This document shows, one piece after another, positions 51,715 through 64,000 of a DNA stretch of 64,000 nucleotides. Source of the stretch: Eumeta japonica (taxonomy: Eukaryota; Arthropoda; Insecta; Lepidoptera; Psychidae); NCBI GenBank assembly GCA_005406025.1, contig BGZK01000700.1, positions 246,734 to 310,733 on the forward strand, in the 5' to 3' direction. Made by a program: the position numbers and the translations under genes. Under the pieces are notes generated by a model. That model saw nothing but the letters and a program-made list of their open reading frames with translations. It was not told the origin of the DNA and searched no databases. Within the stretch, counting starts at the first letter, position 1. Each line of letters starts with the position of its first letter.

Positions 51715-51885
51715 ACCAAACTAAGTAGCGGCTTTCACAAGACATCTGTACTTTAAATTTCACCAATATACGTATTGTAGTTTTTGAATAAAATGCCTGT
51801 GACATACGGAAGGACGGACTGACGGACATGACGAAACTGTAAGGGTTTTGTTTTTCCATTTTAGCTCGGTAGCCTAAAAAAGTCA
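51715..51885 (+). mobile_element. LINE 3' tail fragment
   Basis: ccaaactaagtagcggct, gaataaaatgcctgtgaca, ggaaggacggactgacggac and gacgaaactgtaagggtttt form a tail typical of lepidopteran LINEs. The inverse copy is at 27880-28050. Confidence 0.6.
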
Positions 51886-52560
51886 TAATAATATTTGTTC
51901 ATGTAAAATACGTAAACAAAAACAAAGACAAAGACTTATTCTATGTTAACGTCATAGTTGAACATATATGTATATCGATCTACACATTATTAGTTTTGTA
52001 ATTCCCGAAAAATGGCGTTAGTATAATAACTATATTTTAATTGATAAAGTATTACACGGTTATTTATTATTTTAAAGTATTTGTGCATCAATTAAGATAA
52101 TAATTGTAGATGACATATGTATTACTATGTTTTTCAAATCTAGAGGTGCCACAGTTTCTTCATAAGGCGTGCTATAAGAATATATAGATTGTGGAGTAGC
52201 GTTAGGGTCCACTTCGTTCGCCTTAATTACTCGGCTATTAATTTCCGGAACTCACAAGGAATACAAGTTCTCTCCTTAATAAATAAAAATCTCTTCCTTT
52301 AATTTTACAAAAACGTTATGCATGTACAAACAATGCTACTAATATAAAGACTATGACTCTGACGTTCGCTCAGCAAGTTCCTAGAATTAACTGCCGGGTA
52401 ATAATTCGTGTTATCGCTTATATCAATAATACACTTATGACTTATATCTATAAACACTTATATCAAAATGTCTCATAATGTATTGTGTACACTAAGGACT
52501 AATATATTCCTTCTCTGTCTTTGAAATAGTAAATTAATATGCATAATAAAAATCGATATT
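51886..52560. other. Proximal spacer upstream of myopic
   Basis: AT-rich with repeated acacttata/acttatatc words near 52425-52465. No element or exon is recognised; the myopic promoter is expected near its right end. Confidence 0.35.
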
Positions 52561-52632
52561 TTAATATCGATATCGGAGAAAAATAATCGGTAATTGCAAA
52601 ACGTGAACGGAAGTGGCTTCCCGACAGAGGTC

Positions 52633-52768
52633 ATGAAGTTGTTATTTCATTGTCTGTGTTGGCATTTCACTGTTTCATAGAGCGTAGTTGTCGTTCTATG
52701 TTTTACAAGTTTATGACAATTTTTCGGATGGTGTTCCAGTGATGAAAGAAATTAAGTCGTTGAATTAA
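52633..52768 (+). promoter_or_regulatory. Three short upstream ORFs before the myopic start codon
   Basis: Short frames start at ATG 52633 (15 codons then stop at 52680), ATG 52698 (14 codons, stop at 52742) and ATG 52742 (8 codons, stop at 52768). The second stop and third start overlap as TGATG. If the transcript starts upstream of 52633, scanning ribosomes would meet all three before 52785. The transcription start is not determinable from sequence. Confidence 0.4.
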
Positions 52769-52784
52769 TATTTGTTTCTGTACA

Positions 52785-55700
52785 ATGGAGGCTGTACCAA
52801 AATTATCATTATTAAGTTTTGAATTGAAAGTTAGCAGTGAAAATACGCATTTTGGGCCGAAATTAAAACAGTATATAAAAGAAGCATATCGAGAAGATCC
52901 TGACAGTTATGGGAATGAAATACATCAATTGGAGGGTCTGCGGTCGGCTGCTGTGAGGTCTACCTTAGATTCATCAGGCCTTAATGCATTATACAAATAC
53001 TATTGTCAACTTCGTGCTATACAAAGTCGCTTCCCAATGGCAAAAGGACAGCCTGTAGCGATACCTTTCGCGTGGAAAGACTTATATGCAAACATGAGCT
53101 GTTCCTTAGCAGATATAAGGTTTGAAATGGCTTGTGTTCTTTATAATATTGGTGCAATGCATACTCAACTTGGTGCAGCAGAGCCTCGCACTACACCAGA
53201 TAGTCTCAAGTCTGTTTGTACTCATTATCAGCATGCTGCTTGGGCCTTCCATCATTTACGTGACCAGTTTCCACAGCCATCTGGCGCAGATTTATCCACT
53301 GACATATTGAAATTTTTGCAAGAGGTTTGTTTTGCTCAAGCCCAAGAATGCATATTAGACAAAAGTATACAGGATAGTAGGAAATCTAGTGTTATTGGTG
53401 CTGTAGCAACTCAAGTACTTTTATATTATAGAAATTCTCTCGCTTTACTAGGCCCATCAACTGGACAAGACAACATACATGAAGTAATTGGAACTAAATT
53501 ATACAATAAATGGCACAGGTTCTTGTCATTCAAAGCGTCATATATTGGTTGTATAGTTGCACTTTATCAAGGTATGCAAGCTGAAGAACAGCAGAAAATG
53601 GGTGAAAGAGTTGCGTATTACAATTTGGCTGCAGAGAAATTGACTGAGGCTAGAAAATTGGAAAAATACATATTACCTGCAGAGTTAACTTTGGAAGCAA
53701 TGACGTTTACTAATGATGTAGTTGAAGGTAAAAGAAAAGCAGCTAAAAATGAAAATGAATTTATTTATCATGAAGAAGTGCCAGACAAGAGTTTGTTATC
53801 TGATTTTAAACCTGTTTGTTTGGTCAGAACATTACCAATCAACTTTAATGATCCAGAGATATCTGGTCCAGATATATTTTCTCGTTTGGTGCCTATGGGC
53901 GCTCATGAAGCTTCATCAATGTACTCAGAAGAGAAAGCTAAGTTATTGAGGCGCATTGTGAGTCTGGCAGAAACTAAAAATGGCGAATTGGCCGAGTTTA
54001 TGTCATCATTGCAGCTTGATCAACTTGATGTAATTGTAAATCCTGAACAGAAAATACCTCAAGAAATTGTCGATAGATGTGCTGCAATGAATGCTCAATC
54101 TGAAGTAATTCAAAAGCTTGTTGATTCAATGAATAGTTTAGCCGAAATTATAAGTGATGTTGAACATAATTTAGCAGAAATTAAAAGTCTAATTCAGGAG
54201 GAAGCAGCCAAAGAGAAAGAATATCAAAGAGTAATGGGACCTCGTCCACCTTCAATTGTTCACACAGAACTATCTCGAGAGTTCAACAAATATCAAGAGG
54301 CTCATACACGAACCAATGAGAGCAATCAAGTTTTACATAAGGCTATGACATTGCATATAGCAAACTTACGATTGTTGGCTTTGCCTTTAGACCAGTTGGA
54401 ATATAAGATACCTAGTATTGATAACATTGAGGGTCTTGATAGAGAGACCATGTTAGAAATGCGTCGTGTCGTAACTAAAGCCAGAGAAATGCAGCAACAA
54501 AGAGACACACTAATACAAGAGTTACGAGAGGATGTTAATGCTGATGACATCACGTCGCAGTTACTGGCTAGAAACTCTGAACCTCTGAGTGAAATTTTCA
54601 AGCAGGAGGTTGAAAAGCATACCCCAAAGGTCAAAATTATTGAACAAAATTTGGCTGCCCAAGAAAATATAATGAATCGTCTAACAACATTATATGCTTC
54701 ATATGGAGAATCTAGAAGACTGTTAGCAGATGTTTCAAGGAAAAGAGATGGGCTCATTAATGCTCTAGTGACATCTTATGATACATATGAAGAGTTATTA
54801 GCTAAATCCCAAAAAGGATTAGATTTTTATCGTAAACTGTCAAGCAATGTATCTCAGTTGTTGACACGAATGAAAAGTACTTGCCAAGTACAAGAAGAAG
54901 AAAGAGCGCAACTGCTGGCTAAACAAAATAGTAAAACTGTTACAATGCAACACAGCACTGCACAATTGACAGTGAAAAGCAGTGACATACCCACAAGTGC
55001 AGTGACGTCAGTTGAAAGTGCAGCCCCAAAGTTAAAAGATTATTTACCTTATATGAAAAATCGTGGACATGTCAGAACTCCAACGCCAGCACCACTTGAG
55101 TGTCTTTCAACAGACTCTTATTATCAAGACTCTATGTGTCCCACTTCTGCAAGGCCAGCTCCAGTCGGTTCAGAAGCAACAACAGATACTTCTCAATACA
55201 AATATCCTGATGGCTATGTTGTGTCTAGTACTTACAATCCAAATCAATACAATCCATATATTAGTCAGTATGGCCAAAAAGATCCCAATCCATATACTGT
55301 AACTTCTGATTATCCAAGTTATCCAGTGGCAAGCAATTTTTCATACGGACAACAAAATTTTAAACCAACTATGAACACAGACAGTACAGCGAACGTATAT
55401 AATACATCTTATGTACCAGCACAATATTCCACTCAAATGACCAATCCACAAAATTATAATCCTTATTACACTCAAACGAGAGATAATGGAACAGCTGTGT
55501 CTGACTCTGAAAACATTCATTACGAAAGCAGTAACATTAGTCAAGTGAATATAAATCCATGTAACCCATATAATACATATACTGATGCCTGTGGAATGTC
55601 TATGCCTACTAATGTCACTGGCCATTTTAGCACAGCATCAGAAACTACACCATCAGTGTCATATACTGGCCAGATGGAGTTAAACACTGGTTTCAATCAA

Positions 55701-58700
55701 ATGCAAATAACATCCCAGAAAGATGTTAAACCATTAGAAAATGCAGGTGGATCTTTTATTACTGAATATTCTCAAACTTACTACAGTATGCAATATCCGC
55801 AAACGTCGACGCCGCACGTGGCTACTTACAGTAATGCAGAATTAAATGCAAACACATATATGAGCCCTTCACAACTGCCTACAGATTATAGTTCGCTTAA
55901 TTACCCTTACAGCAATATTGAGAGTTCAGCTGCTCCAGCTAATCAAGCATATGATATACAAACTGTAAACCCCAACATTTCTGCAGCTTATAGTTACAGC
56001 TCTGTATCTTATGATGATACAATTCAAAGTGCATATCCAACTTATACAGTTGCTGATTCCACTAGTTACATTACTTCAAGTGCAGCAAGCAATACTTCCA
56101 TCCCTAACGTGGAGCAGCCTTATACTATTCCTTATGCAGATTCTAATATTACTGCAGATACTCTATCACAATTAGATGCAGTTGACAAACCTATAAAGTC
56201 ACATGTAACTGGTGAAGCTCTATCTATTGATCCAAGGTCATTTCAACCCATATATCAATCTTACAGTGAGTCACAAAATATAGTCTCAAATGGAACGAAT
56301 TACACAAATTTATCTGATCCAAATATTCACACATCTAATTATGTTTACCAAGACTCGGCTGGTAATATAAATCTTTCACAAACATACCAAAACCACCCTG
56401 GATATGCATATAGTTTAAATTCAGGGAGTTATGAATACAACTATGGCTCCCAAAATTCATTTAGTAGTTATGGCACTGTAAGTCAATCTGGGGTTGATTC
56501 TCAAAATATGAATAAAGACGAAAATTGGACCACTCAAAGTACTTATACAAATGCTGGAATATGCCAGACTGTCCAATCACCTTCAGAAAACATGCAGACA
56601 TTACCTGAAGCTCCAAATTCAACTAATCAAAATTATTATAACTCTCCATATGGTTATCAGACGAACCAAAATGATGGCATTGTTCAAAATGTGCAAAAAA
56701 TTGAAAACATAGAGTCAGTTTCTATATCAGTATCAGTTTCTAACAGTCAGTTAAGTAATACTCAGTCGACATATATGCAGTCAAGACAACTTCAAAATAC
56801 AACTGTAACATACACTAACGATCAAGGTTAGTGGATTTAAACATTTTAAGATTTAGAAAAGCATAAATACTTGCTAATAAAAATATTCCCTTTCAGATAC
56901 TTCACCAGTAACAACAGCAAAGGAAACTGTAACAGAAACTAATACAACTAATACCCAAGTTGTCTCAGCTGTCACTAATGAGACAGTAGATACAACTACA
57001 GCTTCAGCTCCAAAAGCTGAACCGCTACCATCTGAAACTAAAGCAGAACCTACAGCATTTGATTTATTGTCAGACATAGATTTTACTGTAAATCAAGCCC
57101 CATTAATGCCAGAGATAAAAGTTCCTCCTGCCTCAGAGAGTACTATAAAAAGGCCAATTGTATCAGAACCAATATTGAAGTCCATTCCTAAACCACAAGA
57201 AGTAGTTATAGAAAGACCTGCCAAAAGGGATTTGTTCTCTGATCCGATTTTATTAAATGAGTTTACTCAAGAAATAAAAAAACTTCAGAATCATGTAGAC
57301 AGTCTGACTAATAAAATGCCTAACGGTTTAACACTTTTAGATACTAAATGGAAAACTTTTCAAGACCTTCAGGTACATCTTTTTTTTTTGTTGATTATTA
57401 TTTTTGAATCAAATACTTCTTTTAGAGCAAAAGCTGCAATATTGTGTAATTTACACAATATGTCTATATCTATAAAATAAGTTTGTATATTGCTTAGTGT
57501 ATCATCTCAAAACTATTACTGTGAAGCTCATAATATTAAATATAGGAAATTAAGTGTTAATGTTTGTATGATTTCATAACCATAAAAATTAAAACCAATT
57601 CAAAAACTACCTACAGATGATTGTAAAAATAAATTGCATATTTATGAAATTACAATAGTAGAATTTAAATATAATTATCCTTATTGAAAGATATTTATTT
57701 TGTATACATTTTTTAAAACTTTTATGCTACTGCATCACAAGGTAGGAAGGTAGAAGTAACAGAACTGTATAAATCACTATGAATGACTAATGAGATATTT
57801 TTTTTCTGTTAAATCATAAACGGAATAATTATTAGACCAAGGAAAATATGAATAGAACAAAAACAATAGCCATGCAACATTCTGATGGAAATATCGTGAC
57901 AGACGTGGTGCCCTATGATGATTCTAGGCTAACTTTAAAATCGAATCCAGATGCCTATATCAACGCATCATATTATAAGGTAGTTTGTTTATTCTACATT
58001 CATTTTATTTTATGTTTCATAATTTTATAAATTTTCATTTGTTGCAATTATTTCAGCAATTGGCATCGTGGTGTGTCCCCTTAGTGATCTCTAGCCTACC
58101 AAATGAAAACGAGTACTCCATTTTCTGGAAGGCTGTTATTGAAAACAAAATCTCTTGTATTGTTTGCTTGCTTAGTGAAATTGAGGTGAGTCAAAGTAAT
58201 AACTCTAAAGCTAAAATACGTTATATAATTCTGATAAATACACACGAAAAATTTATTTAGGGTATCACTGTACCTTTCCATTTTGAAAGTATATAATGTT
58301 TTCTACAATATATTATGATATGAGCTTCCTCCCGGAGCTCTGCCTACGTAAATATAAAATTATCTTCTTATAATAAAAGTTTTCCCTCCTTTCGCTCCCG
58401 CCCCGCCTTATAATATCGAGTAGATTAGTAATATGGATAAGCTTCAGCATGGTAGATTCAATCCACGTCATTTATTTCTTACTATTTCCTTTAGGTGTTC
58501 ATAATATAAACAAAAAATAGACCGGCTTTACAAAGCATACAAATGCCTAAGTGAAGCTTGAAGAATTACATGGGTCATACTAAAAATTTCTGGAACTGGA
58601 TGTTTATAATAGGATATTAAAAAAATAATTACAGTTTTTGAAAATGGAACTCTGGAGATTAAGTTAGATTAGATTGGGTTTAGGTTAGTTTGTGCAATTA

Positions 58701-61700
58701 TCATAATTTTTTCATTGTGACATCGTTTTTAAACGTGTGTTGGCATTAATGTGAATTTACATAGAGAATATTCAACCATGATTTTTAACGATTTTTGCTA
58801 TGGCTTAAGTCAATTGCAAAGTTATTAGAGATTTTAATTGACATTTAGTGATGAAACTCCTTTGAATTTCTAGTTTCTAATAGATAAACTGCTAGTAACT
58901 AGAAAACTAGCTACTTGCTAGTAGCTCTATGTATTCCACCTTCAGTGAATTCAGGCATGGACGTGATCACCTTGACGATTTATGTTATTATCGTCGATGA
59001 CTGCAAATACCGGAATTAATATTGATACTGTACGACAACTAATTGAAAGTGATAAAACATTTACTTATGAGTAAATTAGTACTGCATGAGTATTAGTATG
59101 AGCCAAGTGCAAAACATTTTGCATGTAAAATTAAAGGTTCGCGAACATTGCACTCAATTGATACCATCTGATTTAATGGACAACCAGAATCGACTGCGTA
59201 TAGAGTGATGTCGTAAAATAATTAAAAAAATTGGTTGTTTGTAAAGTCGGTTTACAGACGATAAAATTTTATGAGATAATTTCATAAAAAAAGTTTATAA
59301 AAAATTGCATTCTTTTATGAATTGAATTGAATTATTATGACTGAATTAAAAATGACAATGTTTTCGATAAATTAACATTTATTTGCACTTGTTAATTCAA
59401 ATATTTTTCTACTTAAATTATATAGTAAAGAGATAGATGCGTCACAAGCCGAACGCTTAGGCCGATCGTGCCTCTCTATTGTCCGCGCTCTCGCTCGCAT
59501 ACTCGACTCAGGCGAAACGCGACAACGAGCAATGTTTTTCGTGCGTGCCGCCGGGGTTCATCGATTTATAAGACGTTATCACGTCAAAATGTAACAGGAT
59601 AATCATTGACCGTGTATACACTATGAAAAACAATAAATATATCACAAACATATGTGGTCTTATTAATGAGAAACCAGAAATTTTTAGTATTGTCCACTAA
59701 CTATATCTTTTGGAACATTATAAATAATTGTTTGAAAACTCATCTAAATTGGATTATTATAATCATCCAATTTAGATGAGTTTTCAGACCATTATTTATT
59801 TTGAAATAATTATTACAAAAATGACACATAGGCGGGCGAAGTCAAGACCAGCTGCTAGTACAAACCTTACATGTTTGTCTAAGCCTACCATTATGCATGT
59901 ATAAATGCACACTCAAATGTACCAAAATTATCATTACAATTTTATTATTTGTGTAGATAATCATTGAAATATATGTATCAAATATTAAGGCATTATCATA
60001 AACACAATTGTGGTTCCACTTCATTTTGTAAACAATGTAATGAAATTCAAGCTATTATGATCTATGTTAGGTTACTTATAAAATTCATTTCGATGTTTTG
60101 AAAATTCTTAAATCACATTTGTTAATGTGCTTAAGTGATAGTATCTTATAAAATAAATATGCTATTTCAAATAGTGTTGTTATTTTTTATTTCTACAAAT
60201 TAATTGCAATCTTAATGTAAGCGCTGTCAGTTGTCCTAATAAGTTAAATTATTATATAAAAGTTAAGTCAGATTTATAAAAGATGAAAAATGATATTCAC
60301 ATAGATACAAGTGTGATTCTGGTTCAAAAATCAATAAAATTTATTTCAATTGTATTGAAAAATATTGTGGTACATTGTATACATACATAAGTCTTGGATA
60401 TGGATGTTTTGCAAAACCAAAAATATTTGTGTCATATATATACAATTATATACATGTATATAAATATAAATTACTTTGTAGAAAACAATTGTAGCGCATT
60501 GTTAACAAAAGAAGTTGTGATTTATTTTTATTCTAGTGAAAATAGGCAAGTTTAAATATTTATGTATATAGACTATTATTATAAGTATGTTACAGGTATA
60601 TTAAAGGTGTATTTTTACAACAGTTAATAGCTTCTTTAATTCAATATGTTATTCAGTTCCTATTCACAATTTTAAGATACAGTGTATTATAAAAATATTG
60701 CTTTTTTAGATGCAAGGAAAATCATATTGGCCTACAGTGAAAAATCAACCTTTGGAGTTAGAAGGGATTCGTGTGACCTTGACTGATTTGACATGCAACA
60801 TTCATTGGACTGAAAGAAAGCTAAATGTTCAGAGCGGCAACATAATCCTCAATGTCGTTCAATATCAAATTAGCGTTTTTCCTGCAAAGTGCGTATGGAA
60901 ATGAGTATGAATTCTTTTAAGTATAAGTAAGGCAAAAGTACCTATCATATAGATCCAGAAATATTTGAAGCAAAGATCCCTGAAAATAAAAAAGATTTGG
61001 TACTACTGATATGGTGTTAAAGATTTATATAATGTGCTGTGCAAGCATTCTGGGTTTGGTTCCTAATCGGTGTATATTAATTGTTTTTATTCAACTTTTG
61101 TTAATAAATTTTATCAAACATATTTATTGCCAATAAAACTTCAGTAACAACTTATTCTTCCATTATATGTTTTAATATATAGTATAGTAACTCAATAATA
61201 TTTTTTTCATGTTTAATTATTTTTTATTAAATTATTTTTATTGTCAGGTTTTAATTACAGTAGAGCGTCGATTATCCGAACTAATTGGGGGACATGGGTG
61301 TTCGGAAAACTGGTTTTTTCGTATAGTCGAACTGTATTGATTCGTCCATACAAATTTATGTACAGGTGACGTAAATTTATCTTCGATGACAAATAGGAAT
61401 TAAACAAAAAAGTGTAGACAGTCTTATAATAAAAAAAATGAAAAAGTTACAATTAACGCTAAAAAGGTCTTCGATCTTCGCCTCGGAGCAGATCTCTTTC
61501 ATAGAAAGGACAACACGTTTTTTTAGGTATTTTAAGTATAGAGTTTAATTTAGTTTAACGTATTTAGTCTATCGACTAGCGGCTACATGGAAGTGCATAC
61601 CAGGACAACAAACAAGTGGAGACGAGTGCGTGAACACCGTAGCTCAGGCACTGCAGTGTAACACGCGCGAGTTCGATTGATCGACCTTCGGATAATTGAC

Positions 61701-63416
61701 GCTCAACTGTATCCCATTATTAGTGTGTCTTCCCGCATTCTTTTTATTTAAGAATTAGGGATTTCAACCTTAAGCCTTCGTTGGTGGCCTAATGTAGGTG
61801 GAGGTGGTGATGATCATTGGCACCAATGTTATGATAACGTGCAGGACGGACGGTTTAACGTGCCGTCCGAAGCAAGGTGCGAATGGTTTGATTTAACGCA
61901 AGTTCAAAACTCATTGGTCACTTGGTCCATGGTAAAGATCTCCTAGTCCGAAACCGATGCTCTTATCGAATGAGCTACCACCGCTTGAGATTTTATAGTT
62001 TTTTAATATTTCTTAGCATTAATTAGACATTAATCACACACTTGGGCGGACAACCCACACAGACCTGGGGCGTGCGACACCGGGCTCAAGTCTTTTTTTA
62101 ACTCATTGTAGTTTGGATATAAATTTGGTGCACTACTTGTACTGTATGTTGATTACAGTTCACCAGAATTTTGTGATAACTTTAGAATATGGTCGTAAAT
62201 TTTTCCCGATTTGTTTTCATAGAGAAATTAAAGACCCACAATGGCGTGTTTATGTGAATTGTAGAAGTACAAGTTGTAATCTGTAGCAAAATAATACTTT
62301 TATTAGGATTGTATGTTCGCCACTGGTGATGCTCGCGGACAAAGTATCGGCGGCCACGTACGATAATCGGCTGAGTAACCAGTTGGGCGCGGTGTGGGTG
62401 CACTGCGCACGCGGCGCTGGCCGCAGTTCCGTGTTGGCTTCGCTATTGGCTATTGTTTGTCAAGTTCGCGCCGGACAAGTTGCTTTATGTGGTAATGCTA
62501 TAATAATGTTATTTTTAGTAGTGTGTTGCAATTTATTTAATTTGTGACACTCCAGTACCTTTCTTGGCTTAAGGTGAAAGTAAATAAAAAAAATTTAGAA
62601 TTCTACAGAACTGAAAGTAAATTACTCTATCTTCAGGATTAGAATTTAGTGCCATATGTGCAAATTAGGCTTACAAGTGTTTTTTTAGAATACTTAAATA
62701 AAACTTTTTATACGATCATTAGACTTGTATAGAAAATAACTATATGTAAATGTAATGCTAACTACTAATGTTTTATATATATAGTAAAAAATATCAGAAG
62801 TTTAATATGCTTAGATTTTTTTATGAAAATGAATAATACTGATGTATATTAAAAAAATCAATAAATAATAATCAAAGTAAAAAATAGTGGTATTTGTTTA
62901 TAATTTTTAATATTTATATGAGTTAAAAAAGAAATTTGTTAACATAAATTTTATATTCTTTCCAGACATGCTGGATACTATTTTCACCAATCTTCATAAA
63001 CACAGAAGCAATGTATTGGAAGAGACAAAGTATCTAGCAGATGCTTATCGCACCATACTATTCTATGTGCAAGGGGTGCTATGTTCAGGTAAAGTTTCAT
63101 TAAATACATTTAAGATCATTTTTTGTATTGTTATTGAAAATTATGAAATCAAATGAATTTAATAACTAGGGGCTTTTCAATCTTAAGTATCTTAATTCTT
63201 ATTTGGTGCTGTCAATTAGTCTACCAAATTATTCATCAGGTATTCTGTATTAGAACACAGAATAGGTATTGAATAAGATTGAGAAATCATAACTTTGATT
63301 TTAGAGAAAAATTAATACTTAGTTGTATTGTCTTTGGCTTTATTACATAAAACAAAAATTTAGGACGTTGGCATTTGACTAAAGCGTGCGGCCCTCAAAC
63401 GGAGTTGACATATGCC
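52785..63416 (+). CDS. mop: Myopic / HD-PTP (PTPN23) ESCRT-associated BRO1-domain protein, 3' end open
   Basis: Exons: 52785-56826, 56897-57372, 57836-57979, 58057-58185, 60710-60888, 62307-62491, 62966-63088 and probably 63364-63416; all GT-AG and in phase (about 1777 codons so far). It starts MEAVP like human HD-PTP. Layout: BRO1 domain 1-~385 (binds ESCRT-III CHMP4 in relatives), coiled-coil V domain ~390-740, Tyr/Asn/Ser/Gln-rich tract ~750-1345, linker with FDLLSDIDF and a short helix, PTP domain ~1507-1760. Family role: sorting of ubiquitinated receptors at endosomes. The first coding exon is unusually long (4042 nt). The last exon could instead read through to a stop at 63566, but gtatgt at 63417 is a good donor and composition turns AT-rich there, so further exons probably lie outside. 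Confidence 0.9.
58190..59440. other. Intron 4 of myopic, left part
   Basis: Contains a short retroelement-like tail near 58320 (gagcttcctcccggagctctgcc) and AT-rich DNA; no exon is visible. The flanking exons join in phase 0. Confidence 0.4.
59440..59600. repeat. GC-rich unclassified insert
   Basis: gcctctctattgtccgcgct, ctcgcatactcgactcaggc and cgtgccgccggggttcatcg stand out from AT-rich intron. It looks like part of a transposon, but no ends or partner copy occur in the window. Confidence 0.4.
59723..59796. repeat. 74-nt near-perfect hairpin in myopic intron 4
   Basis: Two 32-nt arms (core gaaaactcatctaaattgga / tccaatttagatgagttttc) pair with only two mismatches around a 10-nt loop. The size and shape resemble a precursor microRNA or a minimal MITE. 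The remainder of the intron to 60709 shows no other structure. Confidence 0.7.
61258..61709. mobile_element. Tigger/pogo-like MITE (452 bp), second family
   Basis: The ends cagtagagcgtcgattatccg and ttcggataattgacgctcaactg are inverted and flanked by TA (61256-61257, 61710-61711). Ends resemble those at 17976 and 25993, but the interior differs. It lies in intron 5 of myopic. Confidence 0.82.
61730..61985 (-). mobile_element. tRNA-derived SINE
   Basis: The minus-strand head agcggtggtagctcattcga / taagagcatcggtttcggac fits a tRNA A box and an imperfect B box. The body words cggacggcacgttaaaccgt and gttaaatcaaaccattcg follow. 61986-62306 next to it has only a short GC-rich piece (gacctggggcgtgcgacacc). 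Confidence 0.65.
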
Positions 63417-64000
63417 GTATGTTGCAAATGGGTGCTCTTATGTTTCCATTTACTTAGCATCTGTAACGTGCTCAATGATGTTGGTTTATATCATGTACAT
63501 AAATTATGTTCTAAAGTTGTAAAAATGCATGGAAAGACATGGTACCACTTATATAAGTTTTGGTAAAGATAAATGTGTACAATTTTTTTATTTTTAATTT
63601 ATTGATCAAAGTTAATTGATTGGACAAACTCAAAAAATTGATTATATTAGTATAAATGCTATAATTCAATTCAATATTCATTAAAATAGCCTTCTTTTAA
63701 CTATCTTTAGTTATTAAAAAAAGTATTGTGACATTTGTCATACTATATATAGTGAAGAGTGTATGCTGTCGTTCAGTAGATACTATACAAGATTTATATT
63801 TGTTTGAAAAAAAATAGATTTAATTTTAGTTATCTATACTAGCATCTTTAGTATATTTTATCTATCTATTCATGTAATTTGATGATTATAATAACTCATT
63901 TCCGTTAAAATTTTACATTCTTCATAAAGACAGAATTTTTAGCATAAAAAAATATCAGTGTGTAGTGTCATGAAAACAAACCTGATCGATACGTCCATGT
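63417..64000. other. Probable intron of myopic running off the window
   Basis: AT-rich, no recognised exon. An in-frame continuation to a stop at 63566 exists, but its Cys/His/Trp-rich composition looks non-coding. Confidence 0.4.

Larger units (their letters stand above)
57836..63088 (+). other. Degenerate tyrosine-phosphatase domain of myopic
   Basis: Recognisable blocks in order: substrate-loop region VVPYDDSRLTL with DAYINASYY, the ISSLPNENEYSIFWKAV helix, then SYWP and the 60.8-kb exon. The P-loop VHCARGAGRS (Cys1690, Arg1696) retains HCxxGxGR. The strand before it, VVQYQISVFPAK, occupies the WPD-loop position but reads Phe1654-Pro1655-Ala1656, so the general-acid Asp is missing. The KNRY pTyr-loop word reads MNRTKT. 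Catalysis by the standard mechanism is therefore unlikely; a scaffold role is inferred. Confidence 0.75.

Noticed and set aside
53722..53949. Short frames overlapping the long myopic exon on both strands
   Set aside because: Shadows of the 4-kb coding exon with no independent support.
58650..58690. ttaggttag-like run suggestive of insect telomere repeats
   Set aside because: Only a few imperfect words, no tandem TTAGG array.
60889..62306. Possible missing exon carrying the WPD loop of myopic
   Set aside because: I found no exon with such a motif, and the flanking exons join in phase with VFPA at the WPD position, giving normal domain spacing.
1..64000. CRISPR arrays, operons, bacterial promoters or riboswitches
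   Set aside because: Nothing of the kind is present; the window is spliced animal DNA.

Overview
This window looks like nuclear DNA of an insect, most likely a moth or butterfly. It is AT-rich, has spliced genes with long transposon-filled introns, and carries tRNA-headed SINEs, mariner and Tigger/pogo-like elements, RTE-like LINE pieces and hAT MITEs of the kinds common in Lepidoptera. I assign the order from the mix of repeats and from protein families remembered, not from a search.

Layout. 1-12.6 kb holds no intact gene. It contains a GC-rich block made of two ~1.6-kb tandem units (1101-4368), a 1.2-kb long inverted repeat (5672-6880), a decayed DDE transposase (7723-9550) and an hAT-like remnant. 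12.6-44.0 kb is one plus-strand gene that I could assemble exon by exon (20 coding exons, 1204 codons, every splice phase compatible). It encodes a chromatin-type zinc-finger/AT-hook protein whose finger array matches POGZ and its Drosophila relative Row. Four of its exons encode a complete but catalytically damaged Merlin/IS1595-type transposase domain. 45.0-49.2 kb (minus) is a three-exon gene for the U11/U12 minor-spliceosome protein SNRNP25; its larger intron holds a LINE fragment split by a 1.29-kb mariner. 52.8 kb to the right edge (plus) is myopic/HD-PTP (PTPN23), with a BRO1 domain, a coiled-coil V domain, a long Tyr/Asn/Ser-rich tract and a C-terminal tyrosine-phosphatase domain whose WPD loop is degenerate. 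Its last exon(s) probably lie beyond the window.

The genes are not an operon. The first two converge, and SNRNP25 and myopic diverge from a 3.6-kb spacer holding an inverted 125-bp minisatellite. The most notable points are the domesticated Merlin transposase inside the POGZ/Row-family gene, the pseudophosphatase features of myopic, and several structured repeats (long hairpins, an inverted minisatellite, a GC-rich array with NRF-1-like palindromes).
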